Shown here one piece after another: positions 10,034 through 22,239 of a stretch of DNA of 64,000 bases. This stretch comes from Nothophaeocryptopus gaeumannii (Eukaryota; Ascomycota; Dothideomycetes; Mycosphaerellales; Mycosphaerellaceae). Below the pieces are notes generated by a model. That model saw nothing but the letters and a program-made list of their open reading frames with translations, ran no database searches and had not been told where the DNA came from. A program made the position numbers and the translations under genes. The stretch spans positions 496,001 through 560,000 of the forward strand of contig JASISA010000040.1 in the NCBI GenBank assembly GCA_031771865.1, read 5' to 3'. Numbering within the stretch: position 1 is the stretch's first letter; the number at the start of each line of letters is the position of its first letter.

Positions 10034-13000
10034 TGTGGTTCTTCGAAGCCTGCCAGAATGCCTGCTGGTGAGCAATTTGCGACGGCGACCTTTGAGAGGC
10101 GAACGATGACTTGAGGGGGGCTCAACGTCTAATTGCGAACCAATATCCCACTTCGGTAGCAGCAATGTAATCATGGAGAATGTTCGTGTCTCAGAGACCA
10201 ATGGAGATGATGGCGTGGTGAGTGAATAGGCGGGGATGGCTTCGGAGCAAACGCTCCGAAGCACTGTGAGGCTGCTCCGCACGAAAAGTCCCACCACACA
10301 CTCAGTACTACTATAGAGTTGAACTACTGCCTACCATCGAAACATCGGATATCCATATTTTCGATGACCGATGAGACCAGGTGTTGGTTGTCTATGAATA
10401 GAGCAGTGGTATCAATATCTTTCGATGCTTCTGCAGCCACAGCTTCTTCACGTGGCTGCTTTGTTCCAAGCTGGGAATGCGACGGTTGAAATCGTGTGTC
10501 GATGCAGATTGCCACCTGTTTTGCGACGGATGTTCGCCTGGGTCGTCTCAGGTAATGGATACATGTAGTGTAGTGCATGAAGCAAGGAGCGCCGACAGCT
10601 CAGGCGGAGGGTCTGGCGGCCCCAAGCCGAGCCGTCTCATTGCGACGATCGACGGGGTTAGGAGCTATGCGAGCTTTCGAGCTTTATCTCTACTCACAAC
10701 ATCGTTGCGACCCCTCCATCAACGTTGGGGCGTCGCTCACAGAGTGTGGACCGCTCTGTCGCTGTGTGAGTGCTGCATGTACGTGGGGTGCGCGTAGGGT
10801 GGTCTTGGGTTGCATGTGCGGTCCCAATAAACATTGCATTCCAAAATCGGACCACGCAGAGAGCGAGAAACGAGCATGCCGTGAGGAGCGGTCTTCCCTC
10901 CTATTAGCTCTTAGGTGACCATTGAAGGCTGTCGGAGCTGAGTCCACGAACCGCAAGGCACGAAGTCGAAAGGAGCCACGTCCGTGTGGAAAGTATCGTC
11001 GTTAAGCTGGGAGATCCGGAAAGAGTCTCCGAGGCTGGGTTGTGGGTACGGGCCAGGACAGCGGCAGGATCTACTAGGTGCAGAATGCGTTGTCTAGAAG
11101 GTCCTGCGGTTGATGTAGGGACGAACCTTGATCCTTCGGAGAGAAGCTCCGAAATATTTGCCCGGGTGGAATAGGTAGTACTTACTCCTACATTTCAATA
11201 GTGTTGGGATGAGACTGTATGGTGGCCATTCTGTCGGCAGATAGGTTGCTCACAATCAACATCGCTCTCGAAGTTCTGATGCTGCATGTATTTTAACCCT
11301 GAAGCCTCACTATCAGGACATTGAGCAGCGTAGTCATGAGAAGAAGTCTGTGGCGACAATGTGCTCAGCTTGGCGGCGGTCAGCGCAAATGTGGCCACTC
11401 CTCATGCCATGGTAAGTCGACTACGCAGGAAACAAGGCAAATATTTCACTTGATGAGTTGTCAGTACTTCATCATCCGTTCAGACGCTCATTTTTGGTGG
11501 AGGCATCTAGAGCGATGGACACCACTGCATGCTTCAAACTCAGAGCGTGGACCACTCATCACTGCCGTTGTGAGGAAGTCCCATTCAGAAAACGCAATGT
11601 TCAGTAGGCACAAGCTGCTATAGAATTTTCCTTGGTTCGCGTCTTTCTGGTCTCACGTGTAATGCCAGTCTGCGGACCGAGCCCGCGCATGAAATCCAGT
11701 CTCACGCATAGACCTTCCATTGGCGAGTCAGCAGGTGGAACTGCAAAGGTCGCATTGCAGAGCCGCCGAACCTGGACAGTTGGTCCGAGCTTCTCACCCG
11801 ACGTGAATTGCCTCAGTGCTCCGGTATGGTCACAAGCACCGAGCATCATCACATCAACACGGAGGTTGTGCATCTGCCAATCTCGTAGCCGAGGATGTGA
11901 TAAAAGATTTGTCTATGACACCGAGAGCCAGCGAATCCACGTGAAACGCCAGGTAAGTGAATGCAAACACGAGCGACTTGCTGCCTCATTCATAGCTGCG
12001 GATAGGAGCTGTACAGCAACCAGGCGTACGCGCCCAAAACTCGGGCGCACAAGAGAGAAGGTAAAAGAGAAGGTTCTTCCCATGCATTCGACGGGGCTGC
12101 AGACGAAGCCCGCAGCGGATCTGTCGTATGCGACCGGCACGTGTTGAGGAAAGATCTCTCGAGCGGTCAGCCTTTCCCGCTAGGATTGAGACTTCCATTC
12201 GCGTTTGGAGACAACAGCAGTGCGAAAGTATGAAAGGCCGCTGGTCAAAGGGGAAGTGATATCGGCCTGCCGAATCGTCGGCTCAGCCAACACAAGTGAA
12301 AAAGCTGGGGCAGTGTTGAACAATGACAATCCGGATTGCGTTGCAGGTCGTGCGGGCCTCATGAGATCCGCTGTGGTATATTGCTGAGCTCGCCAGCACA
12401 AGAACGCAGTGAATTACAAGCTTGTGAGACAAGACGTCAGGAATGGTAGGCCGATCCAAATGCTTCGTTTGTCGACAATCTCGGCTTGTCGAGGGGGCTT
12501 GGACAATGCCATCGACAGCACTGTATGTCAGTGATTCATGCTGCTGACCCTATCTGCCGCACAGGACACACTGACGTACGAAGTCGCAGTGTATTCTCTT
12601 TGCCCGACCACATGAAGAATAGCTTGCTTTCGGCAGGTGCGACAGACGTCTTGAGGGAAGGCACGCAGCATGTGAAAGAGTCCCGAAACGGTTAGCCTCA
12701 AAAGCTTGGATAGCAGCTTCTCTCGACCTCACTTCTTCCCAGCTGGAGGCTTGCGAGGCGTGATGGGAAAACAGCATAGCTGACACTAATCGAGCGGCTC
12801 GAGCAAAGTTGCATTGCGGCTCAAGTCTGAGGCCGAGCTGGTGAAGGTCAGGAGATGGAGCATCTGGCCTCTTTGTAGCGCGCTGCACGGGGCACTCGTC
12901 TCTTCCAGAATGCGCGCGAAAATGATGCGTGGAGTGGACTCCATGCACCATCTGAGCAGCGGCCGTACATGACGCCCTGGAACTTTCACGGCCCTTTCCG

Positions 13001-13526
13001 CACGTCAGGACAAAGGCCTGCGGGCGTGCGGGTCAGGCTCATCCTGCAATGGCAGATCGCTTGTTGGACCGAAGACTGGTCTTTGCTAGTTTTGCTCGCG
13101 AGCACTTCATGGTGCTGATGATGCGCTGTTCGGTGATGTCTCCCTTGAGCATGTTGGGTGTGCAGTAGCGCCTGAAGCCAGCGGCAATGCCTTGTGTGGA
13201 AGTCGCACCTCTGGATGACACGCTCGCGCGTACGATTGCAGCACAATGCGCATCTGCGCAGCATCCGATGGAGGCTATGCGTGCGTTGTTGTATGTAGCG
13301 GAGCATTCCTCCTGTACCCTGCCAGTCATCATCTGTCATGCCTCAGGCATCCGCTGGTCCCTGTCGAACAGCTCGGGCTAAATGAGTGTGGGGCAACAGC
13401 TTTCCACTACTGATGTACTGTAACAGCAGCTCCCTCCGACAGACCGCCAGAACAATCCAGTAGACACTACATCTTCCCACTCCCTCCCCCCTCGACCGAG
13501 ATTGAAAAGCACCCAACACCTCCAAC
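10034..13526. other. Gene-poor region of 3.5 kb
   Basis: I find no gene here. Open frames (the longest about 170 codons, 11632-12147) show no family motif and no convincing intron structure. Base composition looks like the rest of the window, with no long AT-rich stretch. A perfect hairpin at 10239-10262 is listed separately. Confidence 0.45.
10239..10262. repeat. Perfect 10-bp inverted repeat with 4-base loop
   Basis: GCTTCGGAGC, the loop AAAC, then GCTCCGAAGC. It lies about 200 bases upstream of the Zn2Cys6 gene start at 10033. It contains CGG and CCG triplets on opposite arms, the half-sites Zn2Cys6 dimers often bind. An autoregulatory site is possible but unproven. Confidence 0.5.
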
Positions 13527-15041
13527 ATGGACGAGATCGCGCCAGAGTACGACGTGGTAGTGCTGGGCACCGGTCTGACAGAATGCATCCTCTCCGGTGT
13601 CCTATCCGTGAAGGGCAAGAAGGTCTTGCACATGGATCGCAACGATCACTATGGCGCTGAAGCTGCGTCTCTCAACCTGGAGGCCATGTTCAAGCGGTAT
13701 GGCAACTACGCGAACGGTGCCGAGCCCTGGAAGAAGTACGGTCGACCGAACGACTGGAACATCGACCTCGTCCCCAAGCTCCTGATGAGCAACGGCGAGC
13801 TCACCAACATCCTCGTGTCTACCGACGTTACGCGATACATCGAATTCAAGCAGATTGCTGGCAGCTATGTCCAACAAGGGTCGGGTGCGAAGGCGACAGT
13901 GGCCAAGGTGCCTAGTGATGCGGGCGAGGCACTCAAGAGTCCATTAATGGGCATCTTTGAGAAGAGGAGAGCGCGAAACTTTCTGCAGTGGGTTGGCAAC
14001 TTCGACGAGAACAACCCAAGCACACACAATGGTAGGGAAACTATTCTGCGAGAAGGAACCGTGGGATATACTGACCAAGGATCAAGGCATGAATCTTGCC
14101 CAGACGACGATGAAGCTGGTGTACGACAAATACGGCCTCGAGCCCAGCACACGCGACTTCGTTGGCCACAGCATGGCGCTTTACTCCACCGACGATTATA
14201 TCGAGAAGCCGGGCATGGCGAAGGATGCCGTTGAGCGCATTCGGCTCTACGTTAACAGCATGGCAAGATACGGAAAGAGCCCATACATCTACCCACTCTA
14301 CGGACTGGGTGAGCTTCCTCAAGGATTCGCACGACTGAGCGCCATCTACGGTGGCACTTACATGCTGAATGCCAACGTTGATGAGGTCAAGTATGAGGGT
14401 GGCAAGGTTTCTGGCATTCGAGCAACCATGAAGGAGCGAGGTGAGGAAGGCGAGGGTATGAAGTTTGAGACAAAGTGCAAGCAGATCATTGCGGACCCAT
14501 CGTACTTCCCGGACAAGGTCAAGGTGACCGGCCACCTTCTCAAGGCTATTTGCATCCTCAACCACCCCATCGACAAGACCGACAACGCCGACTCGCTCCA
14601 GCTCATCATTCCCCAGTCGCAAGTCGGCCGGAAGCATGGTAAGGCGTCGTGGCTTGAAAAGAACAAGTGAAGGCCGCTGACGTGATCCCTATAGACATTT
14701 ACATTGCCATGGTCTCCTCTACACACAACGTCTGCCCGAAAGGCTACTACATCGCCATCGTCAGCACCATCGCCGAAGGCGACTCAAACCATCACCTCGA
14801 ACTGCAGCCAGGTCTTGACCGTCTCGGTCGCATCGAAGAACAATTCATGGGCCCGCCCATCCCCATCTACGCTCCTATTTCCGACGGCAGCAACGACAAC
14901 ATCTTCATCAGCAGATCCTACGATGCCAGCTCCCACTTCGAGACGATGACGGAGGATGTGCGGGACCTGTACAGAAGAGCTGAGGGCGAGGAGTTGAAGG
15001 TTGAGGGATTGAAGGAGGGGCAGGAGCTTGCGCAAGAGTAG
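13527..15041 (+). CDS. GDI1: Rab GDP-dissociation inhibitor (GDI)
   Basis: Three exons, 13527-14031, 14087-14638 and 14695-15041, encode 467 residues, a normal GDI length. GDI extracts prenylated GDP-bound Rab proteins from membranes and recycles them for vesicle traffic. The N-terminus MDEIAPEYDVVVLGTGLTEC is the typical fungal GDI start with its Rossmann glycine pattern. DRNDHYG near residue 36 and GLEPSTRDFVGHSMALY in exon 2 are further family signatures. Introns are 55 and 56 bases with GTAGGG/AAG and GTAAGG/TAG ends. The protein appears intact. Confidence 0.95.
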
Positions 15042-16232
15042 AGATTTTACTGTGATAACATTTGGCGGAGAATGGCTGTACCAGACGGAATGCGTGCGCT
15101 GGCGTTCTCTGAGATTGGTTGGTGTAAGAGATGAATGCCTCAGCTTGCGCTCAGTGCCGGAGCACTCAAATGAATAAATCACCCTATCAAACGGCTAACT
15201 GCTCTCGTGAAATAATGCTTCTTTAGACGGCAGAGAGGCTCCAATCTCAACGTTGAGATATCTGTGTCATAGCGCAGTCTGCGAAGACGGTAGTTCAGCG
15301 ACCCAGCCTCCAGTTGAGCGTGGCAGAAAGTTAGAGGAGGCTTCTCATCCTGAGAGCTGATCAACACGCTCTCAGCTTCAAGATCAAGGCAATTGTACGC
15401 GGATGTTCGAGGATGAGAGTGGTCATGGTAGCCTATCCGGGGCCTGAGCCAACCTTTCTCAATCAATTCAAGACCAGGAGACGCAGGACACGGGATGATG
15501 TATTGGAGTGAATGTTTGGTAAGTCATTCTTCACTTTTTATCTGCTCTTCCTGCATACAGAAGATATTCGAAGGACACATAGCTCAAGCTCTCCACCCGT
15601 GTGCAGTACCTCGAGTCTCCTCAACCCGTTCTGCCTCCCAGTCGAGTCCTAGGCCGCCTACTGCGGTGCCTCAGTCCCATCCGCTCGGTTCTTCTCATGA
15701 TAGTGTTCAGGTCAGTGCAATGATATCGAGGAACTCCAGAAAGTGTTTTCGAAATGGTTCGAAGCCTCATGACGCAAACAACGCAAGGTTGTCCGGGCTT
15801 TTGCCAAGATTCGCATGTGCATTCATGTGTCGAACACTGACATGAGTTTACATGCTAGTGTCGCTGCTTGTACAAGCTGAAAGGCTGTGTATAAAGTTTT
15901 GAAGACAGAGACAGGTTGGGATCAGTGTCTGTAATACTTCGAGCGTGCTTATCTAGCGAACCATGATAGCATCACAGCAAACTCGTCTCTTTCAACAGCG
16001 GGTGTGGTCTTTTGGAAGCTTTCGTTGATGCATTATTCCTGCGTTACATGCTACAAAACTCCTTTTCATGTCCATGGTGCCAATGATGACCAAATGTCAA
16101 ATACAATTTCCAAATTGCTCCCCGACTTTGAAAGCCCTCATGCTTGTCGCTTTCCCTTTCGTCTAAGCCCCAACGCCATCGCTCAAATGCAGCAGAAAAT
16201 TGAGTAATCCACACAGCATGCTCCTCGCCCCG
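15042..16232. other. Intergenic, GDI to C2H2 gene (convergent)
   Basis: Both neighbouring genes end into this 1.2 kb segment, so no promoter is required. I see no gene, repeat or RNA. Confidence 0.4.
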
Positions 16233-17540
16233 CTACTGTCCCGTACTCGACTCCGATCGTAGACGAGGCTGCACATTTGCCTCCCCATGCACCTTCAACA
16301 TATGCCTATCAAAGTGGTCCTTTCGGTCAAAGCCCTTGGTGTGGAACGGGCACGTGCTGACATTGCATAGTAGATGTCGGTCGCTTCCATGTGTCTTCAT
16401 GTGCCTCAACACATCCTTGTGATAGTGAAAGAGCTTTCCACAATTGGGCATAGGACACCGCTGAGTCGGAACTTCGTGGGAGCGCTCATGATGGCTTAGC
16501 TTAGCTTTAGTAGGCCATCTTTTGCCGCAGCCTGGGTGTGGGCAGAGGAACCTTCCGTTGGGATGACTGCCTCGCGATGAGACGGATCTTGCTGCACCGC
16601 GGGCTCGACCTGGTTGTGGACTGGGATCGGGCAAGAGATGGCTTCTGCTACCTGTGCTCTGAGGAGCGAACGGTCCTTCGCGATCGTGCACCCACTGTTG
16701 GGTGATATCATCGGCGGGCACTGCACAAGACAGGCCAGGGTCATTTCCCTCAGGCATGTACGGGATTGCTGTGGATGGCTGTGAGTCGTACTGTGCGATC
16801 TGATCCATACGCCATTGCAGCTCAGGCTGTATCGAAGCACTGGTGGATTGCTCCACCTGCATCGAGGAGCCCTCCGCTTGGCGATAATATTGGGGCGTCG
16901 GAGAGTCCTGGTCACCGCGCAGACTCTGCATATTACCCTCAGACCGGTGGGACGCAGGTGTGAGATAACCTCCAGTCTGGCAAAGCCCATTGTAGACCCG
17001 AGAGTCGCTCAACAGGGAGCCCGGCCAATTGGGCCTATGGGGTTGTACATGTTTTATGCCGTAATGAGTGTCCGCACCGGGAACGAACTCATTCGCTTGG
17101 GGCCTGATTGGGTGCGAGTGAGAAGTGTTCGATGTATGTGGTGTGTCTAGACCGTTTGTGCGTCGTCGCTTCGGCAGTGGTGTCTGGAGCTGGATCGGGC
17201 CATACATAGGCAGCTGCTCATACACGCCAGATTGCTGCTGCTGGATCATTTGGGCTCCAGCATCGGACGGTAAGTTAGAAGCGGGCAGTGGCTGTTGCGA
17301 GAACTTGCTTGTCAGCTGGTATGGCCAGATGCCAGACAATTCGTCGCATCTCACCTCCGGGTGATCGTCATGGGTGTGCGCCCCGGACTGCTCGTTCCCA
17401 AGCTGAGTCGCATATGGCATGCTAACATCCTGCCCTTGCTCTGTACCAAGTCCGAGCAGACTGGGATGGAGCAGTCTCGGGTCTATGGACCCAATATCCA
17501 TATCATCCTGCCAGTCCATCGTCGGTTCGGTGCGGTCCAT
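16233..17540 (-). CDS. C2H2 zinc-finger transcription factor
   Basis: A single uninterrupted frame of 435 residues. The first 320 residues are low-complexity, rich in Gln, Pro and Ser, with a basic patch LPKRRRTNG near residue 125 that could be a nuclear signal. Three zinc fingers occupy the C-terminal 110 residues. Finger 1 runs from FLCPHPGCGKRW to HHERSH, finger 2 from QRCPMPNCGKLF to HMKTH, and finger 3 has the pattern C-x4-C before RHMLKVH. The linker between fingers 1 and 2 is not the canonical TGEKP. This architecture is common among fungal regulators of unknown target, and I do not recognise an ortholog. Confidence 0.85.
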   Translation of the reverse strand: MDRTEPTMDWQDDMDIGSIDPRLLHPSLLGLGTEQGQDVSMPYATQLGNEQSGAHTHDDHPEVRCDELSGIWPYQLTSKFSQQPLPASNLPSDAGAQMIQQQQSGVYEQLPMYGPIQLQTPLPKRRRTNGLDTPHTSNTSHSHPIRPQANEFVPGADTHYGIKHVQPHRPNWPGSLLSDSRVYNGLCQTGGYLTPASHRSEGNMQSLRGDQDSPTPQYYRQAEGSSMQVEQSTSASIQPELQWRMDQIAQYDSQPSTAIPYMPEGNDPGLSCAVPADDITQQWVHDREGPFAPQSTGSRSHLLPDPSPQPGRARGAARSVSSRGSHPNGRFLCPHPGCGKRWPTKAKLSHHERSHEVPTQRCPMPNCGKLFHYHKDVLRHMKTHGSDRHLLCNVSTCPFHTKGFDRKDHFDRHMLKVHGEANVQPRLRSESSTGQ

Positions 17541-19863
17541 AGATATTGGATTGAGTGTCAGGACTGGCAGGTCGAGTGTGCGCTGAGCAGGCGAGGAAGC
17601 TGCAGGCTGTTCTCGTGTGTATACAGTCCAAGAACGCGGGAAAGGATGTCGTGAACACGATGTAAGTATGGTCAGTAGCTCCGCATTGAAGTGGCAAGGA
17701 ATACTGAGGCAGGCAGCGACGAGGGAAATGAAAGAGCAGATGGAGCCATGTCATTCTCGTCAGCGTTGCGGCCCCTTCGACTTCTAGTCGAATGGGTTGT
17801 GTGTTGCTGGCGGCCCACGAACCCATGATGACACAGCCCTCAGCGTGCTTTCGCCCACCTTTCAGTCGCCCACCACACGTCCCGAAATATCAATGAAAGA
17901 GCTTGAGAGTCCTTGTCCATTGTGGGCGAACTCTCAGCATCTGATTCAGCTGAGGGAAAGGCGTTGCCAGCTAACGGAATAGAAAAGATGAACTCGAGCC
18001 AGCAAAGAGAGGAACGCGGTTTGTTTACCTACAGGGCACGTACCCAAACTGTGCAACTGCTATCTCTGCACATCTGAAAGGCACTGTACTCCTGTTGATC
18101 TGTGCGGAGAAACGCCTCGGCGTCTCTCTGTTGATGTCGACGGGGCGAAGATGATCCAGTCTGATCGTCGGCTTGCATTCTACCTCTCGATGCTTTCAGA
18201 AGATCTAGTTCCTCACGACGGGTGCCGAGATGACGCTCAATAGCGCTCAAAACGGTTGTCAAAATCGTGTCGCAGTTGTAGGTCAAAGCTGGTGCCACAC
18301 ACGTCGAAGCTCTCGAATCAGGCATAGCGTAGCTGCGCAACTCGAAGGGGCGGCTTCGCCTGTGAGCCTCAAGCAGCCCGATACAACAGGCGCGGCGGAC
18401 AGTCAATCTCCCAGTATTTGCTGGCATCTTGCTCCACTTGCATGGTGTGCCATGAATGTGAGATGATATAGGCCTCTGAGGTAGTAGACCATGCTGCCGA
18501 GCATGGAGGGAGACTGATCGGCTCGGAAAGCCTCACAGTTATTCCTCCTGGCTGCCAGCCAGAGCGTTCCGCGCCGACACACGAGACAGCTATGGAAGGA
18601 AATCTGCTTCAGCGAATGCTTTCGGCCATCCCTCCGCTCCGTGTGCGGCTTCGGTGGCCTGCAGCTTGCAACGTGTCCGAGGACCCCCCGAGGTCATACA
18701 GCAGCAGATGCCTTTCAGACGCCAATGCGGCCTCAATCGTGCCTTCCGCAAAGCTCAGACTTCATGGACTGGCGCTCAGAATTGTGTTGCTCCAGCTTCA
18801 AGATCCCTGCTCTTCAAAGGATGACGACATTCATGCGAACTCGTCCTGGAAATTGGTTCTGGATCCATGCGCGGCGCTCGAGGGGTTTGTACGATGCGAC
18901 AGACTTGGGATGCCTCGCTCTCGAACCATGACGGCAGCGTGTCGAACAGGCTGATCAGTATACGCATAATGAGATGTCGTCTGAACAAGTCCGAAGCGTC
19001 CGCCGGCGGTCAGCATTCTGTACATCCTGCTTCCTGAAGGATGCGAGACTAGTCGGATGGCCAGGGCGTTAACGAGACTGTGTAGTACGGCGATGAACGT
19101 CCATGGCAGCTCTTTTGATACCTTCGACTCTTGAGGTGTCGTCGGGCATTTCTGCTGTACGTGTGATGCTGCAGTAGTCAGAAATACGTGTCGTCCAATG
19201 ACCAGTCCAACCCAGCTGTCTGGAGGCACCCATGTTTGGATCAACGAGAATGCTGCCCATTCTCACCCTCTCGGTAGTTCAACATGGCCGTGCTGAGGCA
19301 CGAAGACTGTCAGAGCCGAATGGATATGAAGAGATGAGGTCTTGCAACATGGCCAACGCAATGCAGAAGGACGTTGCCTGGCACGCCGGCGCCGGATATT
19401 GCCGCTGGTATCGACAGCGGTGTCCATGGTAGTACAAAGTCAATTGATGCACCGCCACATCGGTTGAAAGCCCTTGCGGACTCCACGATGAGTCTCGCTG
19501 TTCTCTTGGATGACGCGAACACATTTCTGTACATAGCTGGCATATGTCAATACAGAAGATACGCTCCAGGAGGAATTCAGTCTTTCAAGGTCTCAGCGTA
19601 CGGCCTGGCTGACCAAGATCCTGCTCGTATCTGGCTCATGGCCAATGAGTCGTGCACTTGCAGATGCAGTCTCAATCCCCTTGAGTATCAAGACGAACAG
19701 TCGTGAAGATCGGGCGGTCCAAGAGCAGTCCTCCGGAAGACAGAAACTGTCCAAGTGACAGGGCAACGACACGCTTCAGCGCGCTGTCTCCCTTCCGTTT
19801 CAAACATGCTCTTTTAACGTTCCATTGACCTCTCACTTTCTGCTTAGACTCAAACCCATCACC
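17541..19863. other. Gene-poor region of 2.3 kb
   Basis: It includes the promoter of the C2H2 gene ending at 16233. Several minus-strand open frames (18029-18427, 18831-19244, 19310-19543) look somewhat protein-like but I could not connect them or recognise a family. They may be remnants of one old gene. Confidence 0.4.
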
Positions 19864-20714
19864 ATGTCACCTACTCCAACGTAGCCGATACAGACGCTGG
19901 ACACAAACCGCCCTGCTCCGTGGGAGAGAGACTCACAGCCAGATGAGTCCCAGAAGGAACCATCGACACCAACAGACAAGATCTTAGAGAAGCACCAGAG
20001 TCGCTTCCCAGTTCTGGAGTCTCCTAAACATCATACGGATATCCGAGACGCAATAGCTACAGCGCCGTCGGAAGTACTTCGTGACATGGTCAGACTTATG
20101 GAGATTGGCGACCCTCACTCAAGGCACCAAACCAGATCTTACCTGTTAACTCCGACGAGCGGCAAAGCCACCATGAAGCGCAAGGCGTATGATAATTGCA
20201 AGCATTGTGGCAATGATTATGAGGTTAAAAGAAATCTTGCTGGAAGTTGTGTCTATCATCCAGGTAAGCAAAATCAGCCCAACCCATAACTGAGGCCTTC
20301 TTCTCAGTGAGATGACTTTTCGCACTCTCCAGGACCACCAACGATAACTCAGACGTATGGCAGGACATCAACGCCGAGGACATTGCCGAACATGTCAAGA
20401 AACCCGACTTCCAAGAACACGTGTCCTGGAGCTGTTGCGCAACGCTAAAGGCTGTGTTGTCACCAGACACCATCCAGAGGGTGAAGCGGTGGAGAAGAAA
20501 TGTAAGACCTGCAAGACTGAAGTCGAGCAGCGATCTAAAGCTCCTCCTCCGCGATCGGCGTACGAAACGTATTTTCAGGTACTCAAGGCCAATCCGCAAG
20601 CCTTTGATCAGCCTCGCACCGAATCCTGCCGCGCCGGCTTCCAATCCTCATACTCAAAAGCGCAAGGAGCCTGGAGGAGACTTGCCTCCTTCAAAGCAGC
20701 CGCGTCGCTCATGA
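19864..20714 (+). pseudogene. Broken gene with Cys-rich CKHCGNDY...YHPG segment
   Basis: From ATG 19864 (context ACCATG) the frame has a TAG at codon 7 (19882-19884) but then stays open to an intron starting after the CVYHPG segment (GTAAGC donor near 20261, acceptor CTCTCCAG near 20332). Cysteine pairs in YDNCKHCGNDY and SCVYHP look like a zinc-binding motif. After the intron the sequence DNSDVWQDINAEDIAEHV leads to SWSCC. The likely continuation NAKGCVVTRHH plus KKCKTCKTEVEQ is in a different frame, and a basic C-terminus (PPSKQPRRS) in the first frame ends at 20714. So there is one nonsense change and at least one indel near 20435. No function is known. Confidence 0.6.
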
Positions 20715-21549
20715 TTTTCCTGCAGCGCTCCGAGCAATACCACATCCCTTCACTGACATGTTGGAACGGGATCATATATAGGCTTGTCTCGCCGCATCCC
20801 CCACAGGTCTTGATCGATTCTTCAATCCAGCGATCCGCGAATTCCAAAGTATTCCGAAAAATCCAGGCATCGTCCGGATTCCCATCCAACTTCCAAGCAT
20901 CCTCCGGATGCTGTGCCGAAATCGGGTTCCAGCGATTCCGCATGAATATATTTGATACGAGTTTCCACTTAGTTCCCCCAGCCCTGATCAACTCGTCCCG
21001 ACGACAATGGAAATCTGTCCTGACCCGTTCGTTGGTGAATGTGACCTTCAGCGTCTCTTGGCAATCGATCAGCTTCGCGAGGTCCAATCGTTTCTCTCTG
21101 GGTTGTTTCGTCTCCGACAGCTCCAGCTTCAACTTATTTAACTTCAGGCGAGATGTCTCCATGAGGCAGCTGAGATAGTCGACATGCTCCTTGCTCAGGG
21201 GAGCTCCATCGCAGCATGCAATAACCACAGGGCCATCGACGGGAGCCCAGGTATAAGGACACTTGCCAAATGATCCGCGTAGGACATCGGTCTCGGAGAG
21301 GAGTCGGTCGGCAACTATATTGCGTGGGAAGAATATTGGATGCGTGTTCGGGGTAGCGGCCTTCCATCCGAAACGGCAGAGCGCATTGTTAACGTACGCG
21401 CATATCTTGAGCGGCAGGCCAATCTTCTTCGACAGAGGAGATTCGACCCATATTGGATAATCGAGAGCGCTTGTCGGGATTTCGATGCTTCGTGTAAATC
21501 CGTTTGCGAGAACCCCAACGGCGGAGATGTTGTCTGGATCGATGCTCAT
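20608..21549 (-). CDS. Uncharacterised protein with C-terminal four-Cys motif (paralog A)
   Basis: An intronless frame of 313 residues. I start it at the ATG at 21549 because MSIDPDNISAVGV then aligns with MSSPQQIWTVGV of the neighbour at 22240; an ATG nine codons upstream also exists. The two proteins share IGLPLKICA / LGLPLKACV near residue 45. They also share a central pattern around TKWKLVSN / TRWEIISN, and a C-terminal motif C-x2-C-x19-C-x3-C (CGGCGETSLYMIP, then WYCSERC) that probably binds zinc. I recognise no characterised family. Its 3' end overlaps the broken gene on the other strand by about 107 bases. Confidence 0.75.
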   Translation of the reverse strand: MSIDPDNISAVGVLANGFTRSIEIPTSALDYPIWVESPLSKKIGLPLKICAYVNNALCRFGWKAATPNTHPIFFPRNIVADRLLSETDVLRGSFGKCPYTWAPVDGPVVIACCDGAPLSKEHVDYLSCLMETSRLKLNKLKLELSETKQPREKRLDLAKLIDCQETLKVTFTNERVRTDFHCRRDELIRAGGTKWKLVSNIFMRNRWNPISAQHPEDAWKLDGNPDDAWIFRNTLEFADRWIEESIKTCGGCGETSLYMIPFQHVSEGMWYCSERCRKIMSDAAALKEASLLQAPCAFEYEDWKPARQDSVRG

Positions 21550-22239
21550 TGTATGTTGGTCCAGAGAAAGACGCATGCTTGAGATGCATGTTGAATTGCA
21601 CAGCCCCCGAAACGTGGAAGGAGGCTCGATCTGGTGCCTCCCGAACGTTTGCGAGTTCCAGTCTGGAAGCAGCTTCCCGCTCGAGGGATCAGTGAGCGCT
21701 GCTTCAGTTGAAAGACAGGAAATTATCTCAGGCTACCTCACTTGCCTGCTCACGCCCGCAGTCACTCTTGGAAGGTAGCAAGCCTCCAACAGATATTATG
21801 GTCTTGAGGCTCGGCTTTGGGCACCACCGATCGCGCTCCTTGCACTTCACATCACAATGTCGTCCGCAGAGCAAGTCGTAATCTGGCGCCCGTGCAAAGA
21901 TTCATTAGAAGCGCGGCAGAGGGTCGCTGGCTCCAAACCCGTGGTTATTGCAGCGCGGTCTTGCGATTGATCTGCGCTAGTTCTTGGCGCTTGAAAATGT
22001 GGTTGTGCAACGCAAGTAGAAGGCGCATTTGCGATGGTTGTGCGCACAGGCTTCCGAAGAGGTTTCCTTCTCACTCTGGAGTGGTTTTCTCGTTCCTTCC
22101 ATAGTTCCTTGTTCAGATTGCCCCTTTCCAACAGCAAGTAAGAAACTCTTGACTTTGTCCTCCATCCACTTGTTTGAAAACGTTTCTTCATCAGAGAACT
22201 ATCCTCAACTGCCATCAGCACAAGCTTCAAATCAGCAGC
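21550..22239. promoter_or_regulatory. Shared divergent promoter of the paralog pair
   Basis: A 690-base interval between two genes transcribed outward. Both promoters must lie here. A pyrimidine-rich stretch (22060-22150) precedes the plus-strand gene. I see no long inverted repeat. Confidence 0.4.

Noticed and set aside
11632..12147. Open frame of 171 codons on the plus strand
   Set aside because: No recognisable motif, odd Arg/Cys-rich composition, and no connecting exons; likely chance.
18029..19543. Series of minus-strand frames that might be a degraded regulator
   Set aside because: Segments such as YNCDTILTTVLSAIERHLG look protein-like but I could not link them by splice sites or name a family.
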